Shown: positions 1-7,684 of the stretch, in pieces | Position numbering within the stretch: the first letter of the stretch is position 1 | Layout of the letters: every line of letters starts with the position of its first letter | NCBI GenBank assembly: GCA_021372695.1 | Contig: JAJFTY010000172.1 | Coordinates: 1-18,434, forward strand | From: Deltaproteobacteria bacterium | GTDB taxonomy: Bacteria > Desulfobacterota > Syntrophia > Syntrophales > UBA5619 | Direction: 5' to 3' | DNA: 18,434 bases | Translations under genes and position numbers: made by a program | The notes under the pieces: generated by a model | Database searches by the model: none | Seen by the model: the letters and a program-made list of their open reading frames with translations, nothing else | Told to the model about the DNA's origin: nothing

Positions 1-240
1 AAGGACATCGAAGCCCAGGTCCAGGGCGGGGTGGAGAACGGCATGGGCTCGGCGGAGTACACGATCGAAGAACTTTCCCTGGACCGGAGCCAGAAGGCGA
101 TCAACACCTTCTATCCCGAGGTCGCGGCCCGGAAGCTCAAGAGGATGTACGAGCGGAACCATCCGCTGAAGGGGCTCGACACCGCCTCCTTCGGCCGCCA
201 GACCGAACTCATGAAAAACCCCATCTGCCCAAAAAAGTAG
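1..240 (+). CDS. C-terminal fragment of an unidentified protein
   Basis: The frame is open from the first base of the window to a TAG stop, giving the last 79 residues of a protein whose start lies outside. The tail is soluble and charged, with no membrane segment. It starts KDIEAQVQGGVENGMGSAEY and ends NPICPKK. The GG-V-NGMGSAEY stretch recalls glycine-rich loops of several enzyme families, but I cannot assign one with confidence. A GTG at 31 is in frame but is probably internal, because the coding sense continues upstream of it. The gene lies 143 bases before the semialdehyde dehydrogenase on the same strand, so it may belong to the same catabolic operon and could encode an enzyme acting just before it. 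That is inference from position only. Confidence 0.6.
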   Translation, partial: KDIEAQVQGGVENGMGSAEYTIEELSLDRSQKAINTFYPEVAARKLKRMYERNHPLKGLDTASFGRQTELMKNPICPKK

Positions 241-244
241 CAGA

Positions 245-271
245 CGCCCGAGGCCGGGGAGCCGCCGGGCG
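245..271 (+). other. small hairpin after the first gene
   Basis: CGCCCG (245-250) pairs with CGGGCG (266-271) around a 15-base loop. It lies just after the stop at 240. No T-run follows, so it is at most a weak terminator or RNA-processing site. Confidence 0.25.
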
Positions 272-383
272 CAAAGGCATTGGCACCTCGTTGACCGACG
301 GGAGCGCTTTGGAGGGCATGAGCGATCGCGGATCTCAATGCCCGGTCATTCACGGTTCATCAAACAACAGGAGGCTGACAATC

Positions 384-1901
384 ATGGCGGCAAGACGGCT
401 GAAGTATTGTGTGAACAATGAATGGAAAGAGTCGAAAACGGGGAAATACATGCCGGTGACCAACTCCAGCACCGGGGAGGTGATGGCGGAGGCCCCCTGC
501 TGCACGGTGGAGGAGGTCAACAGCGCCGTGGCGGCGGCTAAGGCCGCCTTCCCGGACTGGTCGGCCAGGCCGATACAGCAGCGGACGGACCTGATGTTCC
601 GCTTTCGCGTGCTTCTGGAGGCCCACCTGGAGGAGCTCACCCTTTCGGTCGCCAAAGAACTGGGCAAGAACATGGATGAATCCAAAGGCGACATTCTCAA
701 GGTGATCGAAGTGGTGGAGATGGCCTGCGGCGGGCCGATCCTGATGCAGGGCGATGCGCTGATGAACGTTTCCACCGGCCACGACACGGTCATGTACCGG
801 GAGCCGGTCGGCATCTTTGCCGGGATCGTCCCGTTCAATTTCCCGGCCATGATTCCTTTCGGCTGGATGATCCCGCTCTGCATCACCATGGGGAACACCT
901 TTGTCCTCAAATCGGCGAGCCTGACGCCTCAGACGTCGATGCGGGTCCTGGAGCTGCTGATCGAAGCCGGTATGCCGAAGGGCGTGGTGAACCTGGTGAC
1001 GTGCAGCCGCAATGAGGCGGAGCTCTTGCTGAAGCATCCCGACGTCCGCGGGATCTCCTATGTCGGCTCCACCTCGGTCGGCCTCCACATCTATTCCACG
1101 GCCGCAGCCCACGGCAAGAGGGTCCAGTGCCTCTGCGAGGCGAAGAACCACGGCCTGGTTTTGCGCGATGCGGCGCTGGAGCGTTCCGCGGTCGGGATCA
1201 TCAACTCGACCTTCGGCTGCGCCGGAATGCGCTGCATGGCCCTGCCGGCGCTCTGCGTGGAGGAGGCCTGCGCCGACGAGTTCATCTCCTATCTGCTCAA
1301 GTATGCCAAGGCCCGGAAGGTGGGCTGCGCCTACGATCCGAAGACGGAGCTGGGGCCGGTGGTATCGGCAGAACACAAGCAGTCCGTGATCGAATGGATC
1401 AACAAGGGGGTTGCCGAAGGGGCTGAACTGATCCTGGATGGCCGCAATGTCGTGGTCCCCGGGTTCGAAAACGGCCATTTTGTCGGCCCCACGATTTTTG
1501 ACCATGTGAAGGAAGGCATGGCGGTCGGCGATTGCGAGATCTTCGGCCCGGTGACATCCATCAAGCGGGTGCGGGATTTTGAGGAGGGGCTCGCCATCAT
1601 GAACGCCAACCAGTTTGCCAACGGCTCCTGCATCTTCACGCAGAACGGTCACTACGCCCGTGAATTCGTTCGTCGCACCCACGGCGGCATGGTGGGCGTC
1701 AACGTCGGCATCCCCGTACCCATCTCCTATTTCCCGTTCGCCGGTCACAAGAACTCGTTCTTCGGCGATCTGCACGTGATGGGCCGGGACGGCGTCGCGT
1801 TCTACACCGAGGCCAAATGCGTGACGAGCCGCTGGTTCGGCGAAGAGGAGAAGAAAGAGACCAAGGTCAGCACCTGGGATGGAACGATCACCCGGAAGTG
1901 A
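384..1901 (+). CDS. mmsA: (methyl)malonate-semialdehyde dehydrogenase, CoA-acylating
   Basis: Aldehyde dehydrogenase superfamily, MmsA/IolA branch. These enzymes oxidise methylmalonate or malonate semialdehyde with NAD and CoA to propionyl-CoA or acetyl-CoA plus CO2 in the cytoplasm. Visible family marks are VPFNFPAMIPFGWMIP and GNTFVLKSAS (Rossmann and cofactor region), the nucleophile Cys284 in AGMRCMALP, and the C-terminal FFGDLHVMGRDGVAFYTE followed by VTSRW. The length (505 aa) and the Cys position are normal for MmsA. I chose ATG 384 because AGGAGG lies 9 bases upstream; an in-frame start at 291 would add 31 residues with no family resemblance. Odd point: the loop that usually reads LGGAKNH here reads LCEAKNH (Cys251, Glu252). 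The gene is followed after 123 bases by a TRAP transporter. The true substrate is not proven. Confidence 0.92.
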   Translation: MAARRLKYCVNNEWKESKTGKYMPVTNSSTGEVMAEAPCCTVEEVNSAVAAAKAAFPDWSARPIQQRTDLMFRFRVLLEAHLEELTLSVAKELGKNMDESKGDILKVIEVVEMACGGPILMQGDALMNVSTGHDTVMYREPVGIFAGIVPFNFPAMIPFGWMIPLCITMGNTFVLKSASLTPQTSMRVLELLIEAGMPKGVVNLVTCSRNEAELLLKHPDVRGISYVGSTSVGLHIYSTAAAHGKRVQCLCEAKNHGLVLRDAALERSAVGIINSTFGCAGMRCMALPALCVEEACADEFISYLLKYAKARKVGCAYDPKTELGPVVSAEHKQSVIEWINKGVAEGAELILDGRNVVVPGFENGHFVGPTIFDHVKEGMAVGDCEIFGPVTSIKRVRDFEEGLAIMNANQFANGSCIFTQNGHYAREFVRRTHGGMVGVNVGIPVPISYFPFAGHKNSFFGDLHVMGRDGVAFYTEAKCVTSRWFGEEEKKETKVSTWDGTITRK

Positions 1902-1941
1902 TCGGACCGGGCGTCGCAACGAAAGGGGTGCCCATCAAAAG

Positions 1942-1962
1942 GCGGGGTGTTAGAGGCCCCGC
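1942..1962 (+). other. short hairpin between mmsA and dctP
   Basis: GCGGGG (1942-1947) pairs with CCCCGC (1957-1962), with a 9-base loop. No T-run follows. It sits in the 123-base gap before dctP and could modulate message stability. A regulatory role is not shown. Confidence 0.25.
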
Positions 1963-2024
1963 TGGAATGGGCGAAGGGCATTTTGTCGGAGGGAAGGCAT
2001 CTTATCGAAAGGAGGGTACTAAAG

Positions 2025-3251
2025 ATGAGGGAAGCGAAGCGGTGGATACTGATCATGGCGGTTGCGCTGTTGTTCCTGGGCGCCCTGTCGGAAGCCGCCG
2101 AGGCGGCGGCCCGATGGCGCTATCAGACCATTTGGGCCCCGTCGATCACCCTTTGGCGGGGGGACAAGTACTTCGGTGATCTTTTGAACCAGATGGCGGC
2201 CCCGGACCTTCAGCTCCGGTATTTCGAAGGAGGCACGCTGGTCACGAGATCGGACGAAATGTTCGACGCGGTGGCCAAGGGAACCCTTGAAATGGGGACC
2301 GACTGGCCGAGCTACTGGGAAGGCAAGAACACCGCCTTCAGCCTGGTCACCTCCACACCGATGTGGCTTACGCCCAATGATTACATGCTCTGGTTCTGGC
2401 AGGCCGGAGGTCTGGAACTTTGCCAGGAGCTCTACGGCAAATACGGTCTGGTTTGGTTCCCCCACTCCGTCACGGGGCCGGAGTCCGGACAGCGCTCTAA
2501 CAAGCCGATCTACAAGGGCGACGACTACAAAGGCGTGAAGATGCGGCAGTGCGGCCGCGTGCAGGCCAAGATCCTTGCGGATCTGGGCGGAGCGGCGATC
2601 TTCATGCCCGGCGCGGAGATCTACCTCGCCCTCTCCCGCGGAACGATCGACGCGGGCGAATTCTCCGTTCCGGAATGCGACTGGGCCATGGGTTTCCAGG
2701 AAGTGACCAAGTACTGGGTGCTTCCCGGGTGGCATCAGCCAGGTCCTGTTTCCGGCGTCATGATCAATAAGGCTGCTTTCGACAAGCTTCCCGATAAGAC
2801 AAAATTCATGTTCAAGGAAGCGGCCATGGCGACGATGATGTGGTCGTATACGTATTTCGAATACAGCTCCGGGGAATACACGAGGAAGTTCAAAGAGAAG
2901 GGCATCAAGATGACCAAGCTGGACGATGCGACGATGGTGAAGATCCAGGCGCTTGCCGACAAGTATATGATCGCCGACGCGGAGGCAAACCCCGACTACA
3001 CCAAGATCGCCTTCTCCCAGGCCAAATACTTCAAGGACATCGAGGAGTGGCGGGCGATCCAGACTCCCTTCACGTTCGGCCGCAGCCCTGCGCATCTGAA
3101 TGAAATCTATGGAAAGCTGGAAGCCCTCGCCAAGAAGCAAAAGGTGTACGACGCCGTGATCGCCAATGAGAGGGAAGTTCGTAAGCGTATGGAAGGACAG
3201 GCGTTCTGGAAGCCAGGCACCCCTTACACACAGAATCCCATAAAAAAATAG
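2025..3251 (+). CDS. dctP: TRAP transporter periplasmic solute-binding protein, TakP/FcbT1-like
   Basis: Periplasmic receptor of a tripartite ATP-independent (TRAP) transporter. It captures an organic acid and delivers it to the DctQM membrane pair. It begins with a signal peptide: basic n-region MREAKR, hydrophobic core, and probable cleavage after AEAA near residue 25. Family marks include FDAVAKGTLEMG, the GxKMR strand (GVKMRQCGR), PGAEIYLALSRGTIDAGEF and LPGWHQPG. This pattern is the COG4663 branch, which contains the 2-oxoacid-binding TakP and the chlorobenzoate-uptake protein FcbT1. TakP-like proteins usually have AEW where this one has GEF, so ligand contacts may differ. ATG 2025 was chosen because AAAGGAGG lies just upstream and the signal peptide starts there; an upstream in-frame start at 1947 would bury the signal peptide. 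The protein is 408 aa, slightly long for the family. The ligand is unknown; a 2-oxo or aromatic carboxylate is plausible. Confidence 0.92.
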   Translation: MREAKRWILIMAVALLFLGALSEAAEAAARWRYQTIWAPSITLWRGDKYFGDLLNQMAAPDLQLRYFEGGTLVTRSDEMFDAVAKGTLEMGTDWPSYWEGKNTAFSLVTSTPMWLTPNDYMLWFWQAGGLELCQELYGKYGLVWFPHSVTGPESGQRSNKPIYKGDDYKGVKMRQCGRVQAKILADLGGAAIFMPGAEIYLALSRGTIDAGEFSVPECDWAMGFQEVTKYWVLPGWHQPGPVSGVMINKAAFDKLPDKTKFMFKEAAMATMMWSYTYFEYSSGEYTRKFKEKGIKMTKLDDATMVKIQALADKYMIADAEANPDYTKIAFSQAKYFKDIEEWRAIQTPFTFGRSPAHLNEIYGKLEALAKKQKVYDAVIANEREVRKRMEGQAFWKPGTPYTQNPIKK

Positions 3252-3282
3252 AGCCGTTCGTGTCGTTGCCGTGATCTTCGCT

Positions 3283-3318
3283 CCTGCCCGATCCCTCTGC
3301 GCGGAGGGATCGGGCAGG
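3283..3318 (+). other. perfect 15-bp intergenic hairpin between dctP and dctQ
   Basis: Arm CCTGCCCGATCCCTC (3283-3297) is exactly complementary to 3304-3318 around a 6-base loop TGCGCG. A G-U pair can extend it by one. No T-run follows, so it is not a classic intrinsic terminator for dctQM. A hairpin in this place can protect the 3' end of the binding-protein message or attenuate transcription. That would give more receptor than membrane subunits. Confidence 0.7.
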
Positions 3319-3359
3319 GACAGTGTGCCAGGGGTTGGTTTTAGGTGAGGAGGCTGAAC

Positions 3360-3872
3360 GTGGATAAGATCAAGAACATCATGAAAATAACTGAGACCCT
3401 GTTGGAGAAAGTCGGAAGGGTCGTGAGCTGGGTTTTTGTCATCCTGGTGGGCTTGTCCTGTTTCGAGGTGTTTACGCGCCGGTTTTTGGGGAAACCGACC
3501 ATCTGGACCCACGAAATTCTGAGCTACACCTTCTGCGCCCTGATCCTGCTGACCATGGGCTACACCCAGCTCCACAAGGGCCATGCCAATATCGACGTTT
3601 TTTATGACGCCTTTTCCAAGAGAAATAAGGTGATCCTGGATGTCATCAACTACGCGATCTTCGGCATTCCCTTCGTGCTCATCATGCTGGTGGACGGGAC
3701 CATCTTTGCCGCCACATCATGGATCATGCAGGAGCGGACTCCCAGCGCATTCAACTTCATCGTCTATCCGGCAAAGACCCTGATCCCGATCGGGTTCTTC
3801 CTGTTCTTCCTGCAGCTGCTGGTCGACTTCATCAAAAAAATCATCTATCTGGTTAAGGGGGAAGAACTATGA
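3360..3872 (+). CDS. dctQ: TRAP transporter small membrane subunit
   Basis: Small integral membrane subunit of the TRAP transporter that pairs with DctM in the inner membrane. The 170-residue product shows four hydrophobic segments near residues 21-38, 49-70, 90-115 and 140-160. It carries the family-typical stretches EVFTRRF and WTHEILSYTF. The GTG at 3360 is preferred because GAGGAGG (3347-3353) lies six bases upstream. An in-frame GTG at 3345 overlaps that site, and an ATG at 3381 would be a shorter alternative. The stop overlaps the start of the next gene in an ATGA arrangement, so the two subunits are translationally coupled, as is usual for dctQ-dctM pairs. Confidence 0.9.
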   Translation: MDKIKNIMKITETLLEKVGRVVSWVFVILVGLSCFEVFTRRFLGKPTIWTHEILSYTFCALILLTMGYTQLHKGHANIDVFYDAFSKRNKVILDVINYAIFGIPFVLIMLVDGTIFAATSWIMQERTPSAFNFIVYPAKTLIPIGFFLFFLQLLVDFIKKIIYLVKGEEL

Positions 3873-5203
3873 TTATTGACATGTCCCCAGAATTCGTCAC
3901 GGTGGCGATGTTCATCGTGGTCATTGCGGGGCTCTTTCTCGGCCATCCCGTGGCCCTGGTACTGGGCGGAACAGCGGCCATATTCGCATTCCTCGGTTGG
4001 GGGCCCTCAGGGTGGTACCTGTTTCTGGGCCGCGCCTTCGATTCGACGACCAACAACATCCTGCTGGCCATCCCCCTGTTCGTTCTGATGGCCGCCTTTC
4101 TGTCCCAGTCGGAGATTTCGGCGGGTCTCTTCACGGGCATGATGTATCTTTTCGGTCCGGTGAACGGGGGCATCGCCCTCGCCGTGATCGTCATGTGCGC
4201 CGTGGAAGCGGCCTGCACGGGCATCATCGGGGCGAGCGTCGTCAGCATGACGCTGATGGCTGTTCCGGTCATGCTGAGTCACGGTTACGATAAACGCATG
4301 GCCTGCGGCACCGTGGCAGCGGGCGGCGTCTTGAGCATCCTGATCCCCCCCAGCATCATGCTGGTCATGATGGCCGACCAGGCCGGCGTATCCGTCGGGA
4401 AACTCTTTGCCGGCGCCTTCATTCCGGGTCTGGTTTTGACGACGTTGTTTTTCACCTACGTTCTGGTCCGCACGTGGATGCATCCGAACATGGGGCCCGC
4501 GCTGCCCGCCGAGGAGAGAGCGGCGCTTACGCTGCCGCAGAAGACGGTTTTGCTTTTGAAAAACCTCGTGCCGCCGCTGGCTTTGATATTCGGCGTTTTG
4601 GGGACGGTCTGGTCGGGACTGGCCACGGCAACCGAAGCAGCCGGCGTCGGATGCCTGGTCGCGTTCCTGCTCGTCATCATCTATGGCAAATTTACATGGA
4701 AATTATTGGCGAACTGCATCTGGTCGGCGGCCCGGACCACCTGCATGGTCATGACGATCCTCTTTTGCGCCTCCATTTTTACCGGCGTTTTCCTCGGGCT
4801 GGGCGGGGGGGATGTCGTGACGGACCTCGTCATGAAATTTGAGGGTTTCGGAAAATGGGGTATCTTCTTCGTCATGATGTTCATCATCTTCATCCTCGGT
4901 TTCGTAATCGACTGGATCGCGATCCTCTACATCACACTGCCTATTTTCGTGCCCATTGCCGTTGGTCTGGGCTTTGACAAGCTGTGGTTCCTGATCATGG
5001 TCGCGGTCAATCTGCAGACGTCGTTTCTGTCGCCGCCCTTCGGATACGCGCTCTTCTACATGAAAACGACCGTTCCCAGGAGCGTCCGGCTGGTCGACAT
5101 CTACTACGCGGTCATGCCGTTCATCGTCATGCAGTGCATCGGCCTGGCCGTATGCGGCGCCTTCCCGTGGCTGGTCATGTATCTGCCTTCCTTCATCAAG
5201 TAG
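3869..5203 (+). CDS. dctM: TRAP transporter large permease subunit
   Basis: Large, roughly 12-helix subunit that forms the transport pathway of the TRAP system, normally driven by a sodium or proton gradient. The 444-residue length is typical. It is almost continuously hydrophobic. Recognisable pieces are the N-terminal GLFLGHPVALVLGG, AIPLFVLMAAFLSQSEI, GIIGASVVSMTLMAVPVML, the helix-breaking LSILIPPSIMLVMMADQAGVS, and the C-terminal TSFLSPPFGYALFYMKTTVP. These belong to the DctM/DedA-like permease family (COG4664 branch). The ATG start overlaps the dctQ stop by four bases and is preceded by AAGGGGGA. It is the last gene before a strong hairpin, so the dctPQM set appears complete in this window. 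Confidence 0.93.
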   Translation: MIIDMSPEFVTVAMFIVVIAGLFLGHPVALVLGGTAAIFAFLGWGPSGWYLFLGRAFDSTTNNILLAIPLFVLMAAFLSQSEISAGLFTGMMYLFGPVNGGIALAVIVMCAVEAACTGIIGASVVSMTLMAVPVMLSHGYDKRMACGTVAAGGVLSILIPPSIMLVMMADQAGVSVGKLFAGAFIPGLVLTTLFFTYVLVRTWMHPNMGPALPAEERAALTLPQKTVLLLKNLVPPLALIFGVLGTVWSGLATATEAAGVGCLVAFLLVIIYGKFTWKLLANCIWSAARTTCMVMTILFCASIFTGVFLGLGGGDVVTDLVMKFEGFGKWGIFFVMMFIIFILGFVIDWIAILYITLPIFVPIAVGLGFDKLWFLIMVAVNLQTSFLSPPFGYALFYMKTTVPRSVRLVDIYYAVMPFIVMQCIGLAVCGAFPWLVMYLPSFIK

Positions 5204-5230
5204 GCAGGACGACCGGGATCTCCATTTCCG

Positions 5231-5281
5231 GGACATCGTCCGTCCGACAGGCGCGAGAGGCCTGTCGGACGGACGATGTCC
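5231..5281 (+). terminator. 22-bp perfect hairpin after dctM
   Basis: The arm at 5231-5252 (GGACATCG...CAGGC) is exactly complementary to 5260-5281, with a 7-base loop. The sequence after it is TTATTGTAA, a short T-rich tail. It is the best terminator candidate for the TRAP operon, though the T-tract is imperfect. It ends only 33 bases before the next start codon. Confidence 0.65.
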
Positions 5282-5314
5282 TTATTGTAAACGACACTGG
5301 GAAGAAGAGCCTTT

Positions 5315-7684
5315 ATGCCTGGTCTGCGGCCTTTACTGGCGGGAATTTTTCTCGTCTCCTTCAGCCTGATCGCTTTTGAGATCGCCCTGTCCCGTCTCCT
5401 TTCCGTGCTTTTGTCCTACCACTTCGTGTTCGCCGTTCTCGCCGTCGCCCTGCTGGGGCTGGGCGGCGGCGGCATCCTGCTCCACCTGCTTGGCGGGCGT
5501 GGGAGCAAGGAGAAAAGACCGGCCGGCGACTTTTCCCTCTGGGCAGCCATTTTCGCCTTGACCGTTTCATTTTCGGTCATTCTCGCCGTTCGCCTCGGCG
5601 CCTCGTTCGAAGCGTTGGACAACATCTTCTTCTACGGCCTCCTCTTTCTGTTTCCTTTTCTAGGGGCAGGCCTCCTGCTGTCACGCGTCTACCGTGAGTT
5701 TCCCGCCGACAGCGGAAAGATCTACGGATGTGACCTGATCGGGGCGGCGTGCGGTTCCTTCGGATGCCTGCTATTTCTGAATGGGCTCGGGGTGGTCCCG
5801 ACGATCTTTCTGTTGGGGGTTCTGTCGTCGCTGGCCGCGCTCTTGCTGGCCCTGATGCAGCCTCGCGGCAGGAAGAGATGGTTCTCCCCCGGACTGACAT
5901 TCATCCTGCTGGCCCTGGTGTTCGGGGCCGAGCGCGGCGGCTATCTCCGGCTGGACATCCCGATCGGCAGGAATCCGTCAAAAGAGATCCACGATGTCCT
6001 CTACGGCCCTTCGATCCGGGGTGAAGTCGCCGAAACCCGCTGGAGCTCCTTCGGACGTACGGACATGGTCAGACTGCTCGACTGCCCCGACCAGATGGAT
6101 ATCTACCTGGACGGCACGGCAGGTTCGCCGATGTACCGGTTCAACGGGCACGCGGGCAACCCCGGTCCGGTCATCGAAGGTCTGAAGACGACGTTCCCGG
6201 GGTACTTTCCGTTTCTTTCATTGGATGAGGGACAGAAGGACGACGCGCTGATCATCGGGCCCGGCGGCGGCAGGGACGTCCTGCTGGCGCTGATGGGGGG
6301 CGTGAAAGAGATCACCGTCGTAGAGGTCAACCCGGATCTGGTCGATATGGTCCGCCGCCACTCACCGTACAACGGTGGCATCTACCGGGACCTGCCGAAC
6401 GTCCGGGTCGTGGTGGAGGAAGGGCGGCACTTCCTGAAACGCGACCAGAAGAACCATGACTTCATCATGCTGAGCCTCCCCGTCACGAACACCAGCCGGA
6501 GCCTGGAGGGGTTCGCCCTGACGGAAAATTTCCTATTCACGACAAACGCCATCGCCGACTACTGGGGGCACCTGAGCGAAGAGGGGCGCCTGATCGTCGT
6601 CGCGCACGACGACGTCGAAGCCCTGCGCCTGCTCTCGCTTTCCCTCGCGTTCCTCGAGACGAAAGGCATGGACGAGAAACAGGCAATGCGCCACATCTAC
6701 TTGACCGGCTCGGAGGATTACACGGTCCTCGTGCTCGCGAAAAGGCCGCTGGAGTCCCGGGAAACGGCCGTCCTCTATCGGGCCATGCACTCCCTCGGAT
6801 ACAATCCGGCGACATCCTTCTTCCCCGGTCTTGGCGTACCGCTCAACCCGGTCCTGGCCTCCATGGAGCGGGGAGAGAAGACAGCTGCCGAGATCAGGGA
6901 AATGATCGGGGCGCGGGGATATAACGTCAATCCCGTTTCGGACAACAGCCCGTTCTTCTACAATTTTGAGAAAGGATTGCCGAAGTCCGTCTCGACCGTC
7001 CTTTGGGTCTCGGCCATTCTGCTCCTGTTGACCGCGGCCGGGGGCCTTTTCAACGCAGGAAAACGCCGGGCATCGCCGGCGGCAAACCCTTCGGTGCGAT
7101 CGGGACATCTTCTCAGGGTCCTATCGCTCTTTTCCATACTGGGCGTCGCTTTCATGCTGATCGAGATTTCCCTGATGCAGAGGTTTTCGCTCTTCCTTGG
7201 CCGGCCGGTCATCTCCATGGCTGTTCTGCTCTCTGCCCTGCTGGCCGGCGCCGGCATCGGCGGTTTCTGGAGCAAACGGTTGGCACCGGCGCAGATGACC
7301 CGGGGAATTGCGCTGGCGTCTCTGGGAGTTGCAGTCATTGTTCTGGCCTATGCCGCTGTTCTTCCCTGGCTCCTCAACCAGCTCCTTGGACTCCCCTTTG
7401 CGATGCGTATCGGCATCGCAGCGGCATTGCTGATTCCCCTGGGCTTTTGCATGGGCATCCCCTTCCCCCTGGGCATCCGACTCCTGGAGGAGACCCGGAT
7501 GGGTTCTCTGATCCCCTGGATGTGGGGGGTGAACGGTCTCGGTTCGGTCACGGGTTCAACCCTGACCGTTGCCATCGCCATCGGCTTCGGTTTCACGGAG
7601 GCCCTGGTCGCCAGCGCGGCTCTCTATCTCATCGTCTTTTTTGTTTTTCGTGCAGGCACGATGGTGGGCCGTGCCGCGGAATGA
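5315..7684 (+). CDS. polytopic membrane protein with a fused spermidine-synthase-like domain
   Basis: This 789-residue protein has an N-terminal membrane block (residues about 5-215, several helices, with the family-like FEIALSRLLSVLLSYHF and LGLGGGGILLHLL). A soluble Rossmann methyltransferase/aminopropyltransferase-like domain follows (about 245-480), then a second membrane block (about 560-780). The SAM-type nucleotide loop is GPGGGRDV (315-322), and the acidic strand end is EVNPD (337-341). At the place where spermidine synthases carry a catalytic Asp (YDVIxxD), this protein reads HDFIMLSLPVT, so polyamine synthesis is unlikely. The family is common in environmental bacteria and its function is not known. 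ATG 5315 is the first good start, with GGGAAG about ten bases upstream. The 3' end overlaps the convergent pseudouridine synthase gene by 129 bases. It might modify or transport a small cationic compound, but that is only a guess. Confidence 0.85.
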   Translation: MPGLRPLLAGIFLVSFSLIAFEIALSRLLSVLLSYHFVFAVLAVALLGLGGGGILLHLLGGRGSKEKRPAGDFSLWAAIFALTVSFSVILAVRLGASFEALDNIFFYGLLFLFPFLGAGLLLSRVYREFPADSGKIYGCDLIGAACGSFGCLLFLNGLGVVPTIFLLGVLSSLAALLLALMQPRGRKRWFSPGLTFILLALVFGAERGGYLRLDIPIGRNPSKEIHDVLYGPSIRGEVAETRWSSFGRTDMVRLLDCPDQMDIYLDGTAGSPMYRFNGHAGNPGPVIEGLKTTFPGYFPFLSLDEGQKDDALIIGPGGGRDVLLALMGGVKEITVVEVNPDLVDMVRRHSPYNGGIYRDLPNVRVVVEEGRHFLKRDQKNHDFIMLSLPVTNTSRSLEGFALTENFLFTTNAIADYWGHLSEEGRLIVVAHDDVEALRLLSLSLAFLETKGMDEKQAMRHIYLTGSEDYTVLVLAKRPLESRETAVLYRAMHSLGYNPATSFFPGLGVPLNPVLASMERGEKTAAEIREMIGARGYNVNPVSDNSPFFYNFEKGLPKSVSTVLWVSAILLLLTAAGGLFNAGKRRASPAANPSVRSGHLLRVLSLFSILGVAFMLIEISLMQRFSLFLGRPVISMAVLLSALLAGAGIGGFWSKRLAPAQMTRGIALASLGVAVIVLAYAAVLPWLLNQLLGLPFAMRIGIAAALLIPLGFCMGIPFPLGIRLLEETRMGSLIPWMWGVNGLGSVTGSTLTVAIAIGFGFTEALVASAALYLIVFFVFRAGTMVGRAAE

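Noticed and set aside
281..295. TGGCAC followed by TTGAC upstream of mmsA as a sigma-54 site
   Set aside because: The -24 part is perfect, but the -12 part is one base out of register and lacks GC.
360..1919. 519-codon open frame on the minus strand across mmsA
   Set aside because: It lies antisense to a clearly recognised dehydrogenase; the translation is His/Arg/Asp-rich without domains, a typical GC-rich shadow.
2019..3584. 521-codon minus-strand frame across dctP and the start of dctQ
   Set aside because: No domain or ribosome site, and it runs through the intergenic hairpin; explained as a shadow of dctP.
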